Shown one piece after another: positions 1 through 5,959 of a DNA stretch of 9,847 nt; the first letter of the stretch is position 1; each line of letters begins with the position of its first letter. The position numbers and the translations under genes were made by a program. This stretch comes from Syntrophus sp. (in: bacteria). GTDB taxonomy: Bacteria; Desulfobacterota; Syntrophia; Syntrophales; UBA5619. Location of the stretch: NCBI GenBank assembly GCA_013824905.1, contig PNOO01000075.1, positions 1-9,847 of the forward strand, read 5' to 3'. The notes under the pieces are model-generated. The model worked only from the letters and a program-made list of their open reading frames with translations. It made no database searches and had not been told where the DNA came from.

Positions 1-1
1 G

Positions 2-913
2 ATCTGCAACCTCCCCTTCATTGGAATCTACGGGGCCACGGCGAGCTGCGCCAGGGCCTATGAGCTGACCGAAGAGCAGATCAAGGCGTCCTTCGGATTG
101 GCCATGGTCCAAGGGCAAGGCTACATCCACACCTGGGGTACGGACGCCCATTTCTGGGAATCGGCCACGGTCTGCCGGAACGCGGTCGTGAACGCCATCA
201 TGGCAAAAAACGGCGCGACCAGCAATCCCGTCATTGAGAAATGCCTGGATATGCTGACCGGCGGAGACAAAAAGATCGAATTCGGCAAGATGACCGAGGG
301 ATTGGGCGCCCCGCCCTTTTACACCAACAACACCTGGATCAAGAAATGGGGCTTTTGCTTTTTTACCCACAACTTCGTCGACGTCCTGGCCGATCTGATG
401 AAAGCAAACAAGGTGAAGTACGAAGATATCAAAGAGGTGGTCATCCATTTCGACGAGCTGCGCAAGGTCGTCGACCGGTCTGAACCGAAGGATGCCGAAG
501 ACAGCCGTTTCAGCACCCAGCATACCCTGGCCTACCAGATGATTTACGGCGAGTGCAACCTGAAGACCTGCACCGAGACGGCGGTGAAGGCCCCCCGCGT
601 CGCCGAAGCCCGGAAGAAGGTGAAGGTCGTCTATCACCCCGAATACCCCAAGCGGTACTTCGCGGGAGAGGGCCGCCTGGACCTGATATTGAAGAACGGG
701 AAGACGTTGACGGGAGCGATGGATCAACCCTACGGCGGGCCGAAGTATCCTCTGACGATGGACCAGACCGTGGACATCTACCGTAAATATTGCCGGGGGA
801 TCCTCTCGGACGCTCAGATCGAGCGGACAAAGGACATCATCCTCAATATGGAGAACGAGCCCGACCTCAAAGAGCTGTTCGACATATGCACCTTCCGGCA
901 TTTGGCAAAATAG
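2..913 (+). CDS. MmgE/PrpD family protein, 5' truncated by the window edge
   Basis: The first 303 visible residues, ending at TAG (911-913), match the C-terminal two thirds of the MmgE/PrpD family. That family includes 2-methylcitrate dehydratase, cis-aconitate decarboxylase and iminodisuccinate epimerase. Supporting features are the GIYGATASCARAYELTEEQ helix region, a K-x(8)-H-N-F-V-D-type segment (Lys114/115 and His123 of the fragment) corresponding to the conserved Lys/His region, and a C-terminal lid ending in a GGPKYPLTMDQ-like motif. The family's usual S-x-x-Y motif reads S171-T-Q-H174. The conserved Lys expected after the Gly-rich turn appears to be His50. So the reaction may differ from the classic dehydratase. 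Family assignment is good; substrate is unknown. The reading frame is open from base 2 and the true start lies upstream. It ends 430 bases before the regulator gene, so it probably belongs to a preceding operon. Confidence 0.85.
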   Translation: MCNLPFIGIYGATASCARAYELTEEQIKASFGLAMVQGQGYIHTWGTDAHFWESATVCRNAVVNAIMAKNGATSNPVIEKCLDMLTGGDKKIEFGKMTEGLGAPPFYTNNTWIKKWGFCFFTHNFVDVLADLMKANKVKYEDIKEVVIHFDELRKVVDRSEPKDAEDSRFSTQHTLAYQMIYGECNLKTCTETAVKAPRVAEARKKVKVVYHPEYPKRYFAGEGRLDLILKNGKTLTGAMDQPYGGPKYPLTMDQTVDIYRKYCRGILSDAQIERTKDIILNMENEPDLKELFDICTFRHLAK

Positions 914-935
914 ATCGGTAAAACATCTCAGCCAC

Positions 936-964
936 TCCCCTCCCCTCGGTATCGGGGGAGGGGG
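936..964 (+). terminator. GC-rich stem-loop after the MmgE/PrpD gene
   Basis: Bases 937-945 (CCCCTCCCC) pair perfectly with 955-963 (GGGGAGGGG as complement), giving a 9-bp stem with a 9-base loop, about 23 bases after the stop codon. Position favours a transcription terminator. However, there is no U-tract behind the stem on the + strand, so it may be factor-dependent, an mRNA 3'-end stabiliser, or not functional. Confidence 0.45.
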
Positions 965-998
965 CGCCGTAATGAAAACGACAGAAACACCAACATAA

Positions 999-1010
999 AT
1001 CGTATACAAT
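999..1010. promoter_or_regulatory. GTATAC-centred putative operator for the FCD regulator
   Basis: The sequence ATCGTATACAAT is a near-perfect palindrome around GTATAC with one mismatched pair. From memory, FCD-type GntR regulators such as MatR and MdcY bind TTGTATACAA / ATTGTATACAAT-like sites; this site matches the latter at 11 of 12 positions. It lies in the region upstream of the regulator gene, consistent with autoregulation. A half-site ATTGTAT follows at 1027-1033. Binding is inferred, not shown. Confidence 0.5.
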
Positions 1011-1099
1011 CTAACTGGATATTATCATTGTATCCGTCTCTCATTTAATCGGTTCACCAAGCCACCATAAATATGCATCGGGAATATTAATATAAGCTA

Positions 1100-1113
1100 T
1101 ATAAGTACTTATA
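1100..1113. repeat. 14-base perfect palindrome TATAAGTACTTATA
   Basis: This is a perfect palindrome in the AT-rich part of the spacer. The heptamer TATAAGT occurs at 1100 and 1110, with a TATAAGC variant at 1091. It could be a protein-binding site, but in AT-rich DNA a palindrome of this length is only moderately unusual. It differs in sequence from the GTATAC-type sites, so if real it would serve another factor. Confidence 0.35.
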
Positions 1114-1158
1114 AGTAGCAGTGCGCTTTTGAAGACTGTTTTTAACGATAAAAAACGC

Positions 1159-1186
1159 TTGACATATATTGAAGATTGTATATTCT
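1159..1186 (+). promoter_or_regulatory. Candidate sigma70-type promoter for the GntR-family gene
   Basis: A consensus -35 hexamer TTGACA (1159-1164) is followed after 16 bases by TATTCT (1181-1186), a 4-of-6 match to TATAAT. Transcription would start near 1193 and give a leader of about 150 bases before the ATG at 1343. One of the ATTGTATATT repeats (1175-1184) overlaps the proposed -10 element, as expected for a repressed promoter. The -35 is convincing; the -10 is only fair. Confidence 0.45.
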
Positions 1187-1216
1187 CCATCGATATTTAT
1201 TCCGAAATTGTATATT
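1175..1216 (+). promoter_or_regulatory. Pair of ATTGTATATT direct repeats, putative operator
   Basis: The ten bases ATTGTATATT occur at 1175-1184 and again at 1207-1216. Their starts are 32 bases apart, close to three helical turns, so both would face the same side of the DNA. The first copy covers the candidate -10 box and the second lies just past the predicted transcription start. They share ATTGTATA with the reverse strand of the GTATAC site at 999-1010. This arrangement fits a repressor acting on its own promoter. Confidence 0.45.
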
Positions 1217-1234
1217 TGTGCACTCATGAAGATC

Positions 1235-1269
1235 CCCGCACGGCCGCATGGATCTATTGCGGTTGCGGG
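1235..1269 (+). other. Imperfect hairpin in the untranslated leader of the regulator
   Basis: CCCGCA (1235-1240) pairs with TGCGGG (1264-1269). Inside it CCGCA (1244-1248) pairs with TGCGG (1258-1262), separated by a 3x1 internal loop, with a 9-base apical loop. It lies between the candidate promoter and the regulator's ribosome binding site. No known riboswitch is recognised and no U-run follows directly. It could affect mRNA stability or be incidental. Confidence 0.3.
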
Positions 1270-1342
1270 AAGTCGACGGTAACAAATCAAAACGACGGAT
1301 TTTCCTCTTTTCGGCAGCCATCGACATTGAGGAGGAGAAAAA

Positions 1343-1978
1343 ATGACCCTGGAAGATCTGTGCGCCTCAATTCGAATGGAGATCGTGAGCCGGAATTTTC
1401 CGCCCGGGATGAAACTCTCCGAAAACATACTGTGCAGCCGCTGGAATGTAAGCAGGACTCCTATCCGGGAAGCATTGCGGCACCTGGAATCGGAGGGGTT
1501 CATCTCTTCCATCAAGCATAAAGGTTTTGTCGTCACTTCCATATCCATGCATGATGTGGAGCAGATCTACACGATTATGATAACTCTGGATAGCTTGGCG
1601 GGCAGGTTGGCCACACCCTTCATTGCCGGTGATTCCCAAAAACTGAAGAGACTCAGAACACTTTGCCGGGATATGCAGGGACTGTGCGAAAAGAAGGATA
1701 TCGAAGGGTATATGAGAAAAAACCTGGAATTTCACTCCATCATCTTTCGCTCTTCCGAAAATACCTGGATCATAAAGATATTGGAAAACCTCCACTCCCA
1801 TACGAACCGCTTCATCCTGAAGGCCCTCTATATCCCCCGCAGAATTGAAAAATCGGTGCAGGAGCACATCGAAATTCTCAGATGCATTGAAAAAGGGGAT
1901 GAGCGGGGAGTCGAGAAGGCGATAGCGGTTCATTTCAGCAGGTCATTGATGGATTTGAAAAATGAAATACACCGGTAG
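1343..1978 (+). CDS. GntR-family transcriptional regulator, FadR subfamily with FCD domain
   Basis: A 211-residue protein of normal length for the family. Residues about 3-65 form the winged helix-turn-helix, with the hallmark SRTPIREALRHLESEGFI at 37-54. The rest is the all-helical FCD domain, which usually binds a carboxylate or acyl-CoA-type effector through a metal. Three candidate metal-binding histidines are visible in N-L-E-F-H, E-H-I-E-I and A-V-H-F. The position that is Asp in metal-binding examples is Asn here, a common variant. The ATG is chosen because AGGAGG (1330-1335) stands 7 bases upstream. The gene is co-directional with the AOR cluster, 106 bases upstream of it, and most likely represses that cluster and itself until an organic-acid effector appears. 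The effector is unknown. Confidence 0.9.
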   Translation: MTLEDLCASIRMEIVSRNFPPGMKLSENILCSRWNVSRTPIREALRHLESEGFISSIKHKGFVVTSISMHDVEQIYTIMITLDSLAGRLATPFIAGDSQKLKRLRTLCRDMQGLCEKKDIEGYMRKNLEFHSIIFRSSENTWIIKILENLHSHTNRFILKALYIPRRIEKSVQEHIEILRCIEKGDERGVEKAIAVHFSRSLMDLKNEIHR

Positions 1979-2016
1979 TCTCCGGTTAGATGCAACGATG
2001 GTTCGGGAGGCACGTC

Positions 2017-2088
2017 GTGAATAACAAAAAGCAGCGTCCCGCAGTCCATGGGTTCGTTGTTCCCGCGGGGGACAGGAGGATAACGTGA
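2017..2088 (+). CDS. Possible 23-residue leader ORF coupled to the ferredoxin gene
   Basis: A GTG at 2017 is preceded by GGGAGG (2005-2010) with 6-base spacing. It opens a 23-codon frame (peptide begins VNNKKQRPAV and ends DRRIT) that stops at TGA 2086-2088. That stop overlaps the GTG start of the ferredoxin gene in a GTGA motif, the arrangement typical of translational coupling. The peptide is rich in Lys/Arg and has no recognisable domain. It could be a translated leader that controls entry into the AOR operon, or simply chance. No similar peptide is known to me. Confidence 0.3.
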   Translation: MNNKKQRPAVHGFVVPAGDRRIT

Positions 2089-2588
2089 CCAAACAGCGGG
2101 TGGGATATTTTGAAGATCTGAATGATCCGGAGGCGCAATGCAGCCGGTGCCGGTTATGCGAGCTGATCTGCGCGTTTCATCACCACCAGGTCGGGAATCC
2201 CCGACGCGCAAAGATCAAGGTCGTCTCTTTGGGGAAGGGAGCGGATATCCCGGTCGCCTGCCTGAATTGCACAGACGCGCCCTGCATGAACATCTGTCCG
2301 ACCGGCGCCCTGTACCGCAAGGAGACGGACGGTATGGTCCTTGTTCATGATGATGTCTGCATCGGTTGTTCCATGTGCGTCAGCGTTTGCCCTGCAGGCG
2401 CCGTCACCCTGGATCCGGTGGACGGCACTGCGACAAAATGCGACCTGTGCGGGGGGGAACCCCGCTGTGTTGCCTATTGTCCCGCAAAGGTGCTGCGATT
2501 GACCGATTCGGACCTGGTTTCAAGGAAACGGATGAGGACCTATGCACGCTCGCTCGTCGGCGTGCAAGAGGATCGGAATTCAAAATAG
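2085..2588 (+). CDS. Four-cluster [4Fe-4S] ferredoxin, AOR electron-transfer subunit
   Basis: A 167-residue iron-sulfur protein of the DmsB/HycB/AorA type. Sixteen cysteines in four CxxCxxCxxxC-like sets can bind four [4Fe-4S] clusters: Cys19/22/25/29, 59/62/67/71, 92/95/98/102 and 119/122/128/132. The second set has the usual CxxCxxxxCxxxC form. There is no signal peptide, so it is cytoplasmic. The start is a GTG at 2085, placed by a strong AGGAGG at 2074-2079 with 5-base spacing. The AOR gene begins 14 bases after its stop, and in Aromatoleum-type AorABC a comparable four-cluster subunit relays electrons from the tungsten subunit. The same role is inferred here. Confidence 0.88.
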   Translation: MTKQRVGYFEDLNDPEAQCSRCRLCELICAFHHHQVGNPRRAKIKVVSLGKGADIPVACLNCTDAPCMNICPTGALYRKETDGMVLVHDDVCIGCSMCVSVCPAGAVTLDPVDGTATKCDLCGGEPRCVAYCPAKVLRLTDSDLVSRKRMRTYARSLVGVQEDRNSK

Positions 2589-2602
2589 ATAGAGGTTGTC
2601 TC

Positions 2603-4501
2603 ATGGGTCTGTTCCAGGGTGGTTATGCAGGAAAACTCCTTTATGCGGATCTGACCGTCGGATCGGTGCAGGCGAAGCCTCTGGAGAGAGAGTTTGCCTT
2701 AAAGTATATCGGGGGAAGAGGGTTCAGTTCCCGGATTTTATATGAAGAGCTACGGTCGGGCGTCGATCCCCTCTCTCCGGAAAACATCCTTATTTTCGCA
2801 ACAGGACCATTGAGCGGAACCCCGCTGCCCTCCGCCAGCCGCCTGATCGTCGCCGCAAAGTCCCCCATGACCGGGGCTATCGGAGACGCCAGTTCCGGCG
2901 GTTACTGGGCGCCGGAATTGAAGTACGCCGGCTTCGACGCCATCATCGTCAAGGGAAGATCCCCAAAGCCCGTCTATCTTTGGGTTGAAGACGGAAAAGC
3001 GGAATTACGGCCGGCGGAACATCTCTGGGGCAAGAGGATTCATGAAACCGGCAAATTACTGAAGGAAGAGATCGGGGACGAGGATATTCATATCTGCGCC
3101 ATCGGCCCCGGAGGGGAGAATCTGGTCCGCTATGCCTGCATCGTGACCGATGAAGAGGGTGTCGGCGCAAGGACGGGGATGGGCGCGGTGATGGGATCGA
3201 AGAACCTTAAAGCCGTTGTGGTCCGCGGCTCCCTGGATGTCAAGATCGCCGACCCGCAGCGATTTCAGGAGGTGATTGATGAATACCGCCGGACGCTCGA
3301 AGGGGAAGTCTGGACGGAAACCCTCCGCCGGCTGGGAACGCCCAACCTCGTTGCCCACCGCCAGAAACTGGGAATCTGGGGCGCAAGGAATTTTCAGCAG
3401 GCGACCATCGAGGGGTGGGAGCAGATCAGCGGCGAGGCCTTCCGGGAGAAGTACCTGGTCAAGGTCATGGGGTGCATGGGATGCATAGTCAGATGCAGGC
3501 GCTATTCCGCTATTCTTGACGGATCCTGCACCCCTTTTTATACAAAGGGTCCCGAATATGAAACGATCAACGCATTGGGCGCCAAGCCTTACATTATCGA
3601 TCCGGCGGTCATTCTTCAGGCCCATTTCCTCTGCGATGATTACGGAATCGATGAACATGGGGCAGCCTCGGCGATCAGCATGGCCATGGAACTCTATGAG
3701 CGGGGCATCCTGAAAAAAGAGGACGTGGATGGAGAGGACCTCGTTTTCGGCAACGGGGAGGCCTTTCTTCGTCTCGTCGAAAAAATCGTCTACCGCAAGG
3801 GTTTTGGAGACCTGCTGGCCGAGGGGACAAGGATCATGGGGCAGCGTCTCCATGCAGAGTATTATGCCATCCATGTCAAGGGCCAGGAAGTGGACGCCAG
3901 CGATCCCCGGAGCATGGTGACCCGCGCCCTGACCTACTGCGTCTCGACAAGAGGCTCCTGTCACCTGCGCGGATTTCCCTACATCGACGAGTTCATCAAA
4001 CCGGATGAGGGGATGAAGTATTTCGGCACCACGGCGGTCAGCGACGTCAAGGCCCTCGAGGGAAAGGGCAAAATGGTCGCCTGGAGCGAAAACTGGATCA
4101 CGATAGCAAACCTCATGGGGCTCTGCATCTTCGCCTGGTATCGGTCAAGGACCTTTTCCATGCTCATCAAAAGGGGGCTGGATCTGGTGACGGAAGCCTA
4201 TGTGGCGGCGACGGGCCTGCCGATGACTCAGGAAAACCTGCTTACGTGCGGCGAGCGGGTCTACAATCTGGAAAAGCTCTTCAACTGCCGTGAAGGCATG
4301 GGGCGGGAATCGGATTACCCGCCGCCGAGATTCTTTGACGAAGCGATGCCTGACGGACCCGGCAAAGGCGAACATCTGGACCGCAGGGATTACGAGGGGC
4401 TCCTGAACGATTATTATACGGTAAGGGGATGGGATCGGGTGACCGGCCGCCCCACACCGGAAAAACTCACGGAATTGGAACTGGTTGTAATCGAACCATG
4501 A
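2603..4501 (+). CDS. aor: Aldehyde:ferredoxin oxidoreductase (W/Mo bis-pterin enzyme)
   Basis: A 632-residue cytoplasmic enzyme of the AOR family, which interconverts aldehydes and carboxylic acids on a tungsten or molybdenum bis-pyranopterin cofactor. The N-terminal domain shows GGRG (pterin binding) and the GGYWAPELKYAGFD signature. The [4Fe-4S] ligands are Cys291, 294, 298 and 508, close to Cys288/291/295/494 of Pyrococcus furiosus AOR. GPEYET (Glu318/Glu320) and His454 in CHLRG correspond to the active-site region. The first pterin motif DxxGxD is present (345-350), but the second reads N503-LMGLC508 where Asp is usual. The ATG at 2603 has AGAGG 7 bases upstream and gives a family-typical N-terminus; longer in-frame starts would overlap the ferredoxin gene. 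The TGA overlaps the next ATG. BamB-like benzoyl-CoA reductase subunits belong to the same superfamily, so the substrate is open. Confidence 0.93.
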   Translation: MGLFQGGYAGKLLYADLTVGSVQAKPLEREFALKYIGGRGFSSRILYEELRSGVDPLSPENILIFATGPLSGTPLPSASRLIVAAKSPMTGAIGDASSGGYWAPELKYAGFDAIIVKGRSPKPVYLWVEDGKAELRPAEHLWGKRIHETGKLLKEEIGDEDIHICAIGPGGENLVRYACIVTDEEGVGARTGMGAVMGSKNLKAVVVRGSLDVKIADPQRFQEVIDEYRRTLEGEVWTETLRRLGTPNLVAHRQKLGIWGARNFQQATIEGWEQISGEAFREKYLVKVMGCMGCIVRCRRYSAILDGSCTPFYTKGPEYETINALGAKPYIIDPAVILQAHFLCDDYGIDEHGAASAISMAMELYERGILKKEDVDGEDLVFGNGEAFLRLVEKIVYRKGFGDLLAEGTRIMGQRLHAEYYAIHVKGQEVDASDPRSMVTRALTYCVSTRGSCHLRGFPYIDEFIKPDEGMKYFGTTAVSDVKALEGKGKMVAWSENWITIANLMGLCIFAWYRSRTFSMLIKRGLDLVTEAYVAATGLPMTQENLLTCGERVYNLEKLFNCREGMGRESDYPPPRFFDEAMPDGPGKGEHLDRRDYEGLLNDYYTVRGWDRVTGRPTPEKLTELELVVIEP

Positions 4502-4998
4502 AAAGGACCCTTGCCTTCCGCCCGGAGCGCTGCCTGATGTGCCTCTCCTGTGTCCTGGCCTGTCAGTTGAAAGCAGTCGGCGTTGAGGATCCGCGGGATC
4601 TTCTTCCCGCGGCAAAAGCACCCCGCAGACTCTCAATGACCTTTGTCGAGGGAACGCCCTGGGCGGAGTGCTGCCGGCACTGCCTCCGGGCTCCCTGTGT
4701 CGAGGCCTGCATCAACGGGAGCCTTGTCAGGGATGAAGAGAACTCTGCGGTTCTCCATCATGCGGAAACCTGCGTGGGGTGCGGATCGTGTCAGCTGGCC
4801 TGCCCTTTTAACGCCCTCTCGCGTGATGAAAAAAAGGAGTGCATGGTGAAATGCAACCTCTGTCTGGAGGATCAGCCTCCGCAATGCGTTCTGGCGTGTC
4901 AGACCGGCGCCCTTGCTTTGAGCCGTGGCGATGGTTATGCGCAGGAGAAAAAGAGGAATTACGCTAAAGAGATGACGGGGGACCGGGGAAATGGCTGA
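4498..4998 (+). CDS. CooF-like four-cluster [4Fe-4S] ferredoxin
   Basis: A 166-residue iron-sulfur protein. Cysteines 12/15/18/22, 59/62/67/71, 92/95/98/102 and 119/122/130/134 supply four [4Fe-4S] clusters, with two further cysteines at 58 and 115. Size and cluster order fit CooF, the electron acceptor of CODH, and more broadly the HycB/DmsB group. It starts at the ATG inside the ATGA overlap with the AOR stop and ends 8 bases past the start of the CODH-like gene, so the three genes are probably translationally coupled. Placed between AOR and a CODH-like protein, it most likely bridges the two. The ribosome binding site is weak, as expected for a coupled start. Assignment as CooF-like rather than a second AorA paralogue rests mainly on the neighbouring genes. 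Confidence 0.85.
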   Translation: MKRTLAFRPERCLMCLSCVLACQLKAVGVEDPRDLLPAAKAPRRLSMTFVEGTPWAECCRHCLRAPCVEACINGSLVRDEENSAVLHHAETCVGCGSCQLACPFNALSRDEKKECMVKCNLCLEDQPPQCVLACQTGALALSRGDGYAQEKKRNYAKEMTGDRGNG

Positions 4999-5959
4999 TC
5001 AGGAAATGATGTCTCCCGCCGCGTGCGGTTACGGTCTTCTCGGACTCTGCTGCGTTTCCTGCCTCAAGGGACCTTGCCGCATAAGTCCTTTCGATGACGC
5101 GGGCAGCGCGGGACTCTGCGGGGAGGACCGAGATTGGATCGTCGCCCACAACATCGTACAGCGGGTCGCACTGGAAAGCCTTCCAGCGATGGCGGCTTTC
5201 CGGAATGCCCTCGAGAGGGCTTCCTTGCCGGGAAGCCGGATAGAGACGCAGCGGCTCGATGAAATGAAGGATCTGCTGTCGCCGTTCTCCCGGAAAGAGA
5301 ATGCATCATTGGGCAGACTCTATCCCGAAAAGGCCTTTCCCTCTCTTCATGCCATGGGGTACCCTTCGGGGTCATGGATCGCGGTTCTGCTGGATACGAT
5401 CACCGAGCACCCTTCCATGACGCGAAGCGCCGAAGCGAACCTGGTCGATGCGCTTCGCCTCTCGGCGATGGCCCTTGGGGCGGAGGCTCTATCGCGGGAG
5501 ATCTCCAGTTCGACGACGGGAGAGATGGATGTCGCACTGCCGGACTCGCCGTTTCCCCTTCTGCTGCTTATTTCAGATGAAAGCGCTGTTCCGGACGACT
5601 CCCGGGAATCCCTGCTCGATGAGATCGAAGCGTCCTGCCGTGACGAGGTGCGGACGTACCGGTTGCCCCATGCCGCCCTGTTGCCCTCATTCGCCCGCCG
5701 GGTGTTCGATCAATGGGGGGCCCCCGTATCGATGACCAAGAGTATCGCCGTTGTTGCCTCTTCATCGATCACCTGGGGACTGGGCGCACTTGCCCTGGGG
5801 TTCTCTCTCATATCCCTTCCGGGGTATCCCATCCAGGGAAGCTTGCTCGTTGAAAATTATTTGACAGAGGTTCTGAAGAGAAAATTCGGTCATGCCTATC
5901 TGTTCATCCCTCCCCGGGAAGATCTCTGCGACCGGATCCTCGGGAGCCTGAAGCCATGA
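4991..5959 (+). CDS. Truncated Ni-CODH (CooS)-like protein lacking the C-cluster
   Basis: A 322-residue protein, about half the length of a Ni-CODH. Residues 12-54 match the CODH N-terminus: Cys12 and Cys20 at D-cluster positions, and Cys21/24/29/43 at B-cluster positions. The spacing is identical to Cys39/47 and 48/51/56/70 of Carboxydothermus CODH-II as I recall it. LLGLCCVSCLKGPCRI and the following CGEDRDWIVAHN are clear CODH hallmarks. Residues about 55-180 resemble the CODH helical domain. The last 75 or so (SIAVVASSSITWGLGALALG... PIQGSLLVENYL) resemble the CODH C-terminus. The central Rossmann regions with the C-cluster His and Cys ligands are missing; only Cys216 and Cys313 occur after Cys43. 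It should therefore not oxidise CO. A role as a homodimeric [4Fe-4S] relay or scaffold between the CooF-like ferredoxin and the FAD protein is inferred. It overlaps both neighbours. Confidence 0.8.
   Translation: MADQEMMSPAACGYGLLGLCCVSCLKGPCRISPFDDAGSAGLCGEDRDWIVAHNIVQRVALESLPAMAAFRNALERASLPGSRIETQRLDEMKDLLSPFSRKENASLGRLYPEKAFPSLHAMGYPSGSWIAVLLDTITEHPSMTRSAEANLVDALRLSAMALGAEALSREISSSTTGEMDVALPDSPFPLLLLISDESAVPDDSRESLLDEIEASCRDEVRTYRLPHAALLPSFARRVFDQWGAPVSMTKSIAVVASSSITWGLGALALGFSLISLPGYPIQGSLLVENYLTEVLKRKFGHAYLFIPPREDLCDRILGSLKP

Larger units (their letters stand above)
914..1342. other. Intergenic control region, no supported gene
   Basis: This stretch separates the MmgE/PrpD gene from the GntR-type regulator. 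The part from about 980 to 1230 is strikingly AT-rich compared with the flanking genes. It contains a GC hairpin just after the upstream stop, a GTATAC-centred near-palindrome, repeated ATTGTAT motifs, a 14-base perfect palindrome, a sigma70-like promoter and a structured leader, each listed separately. Open frames on both strands here have no recognisable protein features and no convincing ribosome binding site, so I do not call a gene. Confidence 0.7.

Noticed and set aside
1087..1548. Overlapping open frames on both strands in the regulator's upstream region
   Set aside because: They cover AT-rich control DNA and the start of the regulator in other frames, with no domain or credible ribosome binding site.
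2366..2602. Upstream in-frame extension of the AOR gene to an ATG at 2366
   Set aside because: The extension overlaps the ferredoxin gene in another frame, has no AOR-like sequence, and the ATG at 2603 gives the normal family N-terminus with a ribosome binding site.
3056..3964. 302-codon open frame on the - strand
   Set aside because: It is antisense to the AOR gene, which is supported by cofactor and Fe-S motifs; the antisense product has no family features.
4429..4497. Upstream start for the second ferredoxin at 4429
   Set aside because: It lies inside the AOR coding end and adds no ferredoxin-like residues. The ATG at 4498 places the first cysteine set at the usual distance and makes a standard ATGA overlap.
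4991..5959. Functional Ni-CODH or hybrid cluster protein
   Set aside because: C-cluster ligands are absent and the length is half that of CODH. The N-terminal cysteine spacing matches CODH, not the CxxC-type start of hybrid cluster proteins.
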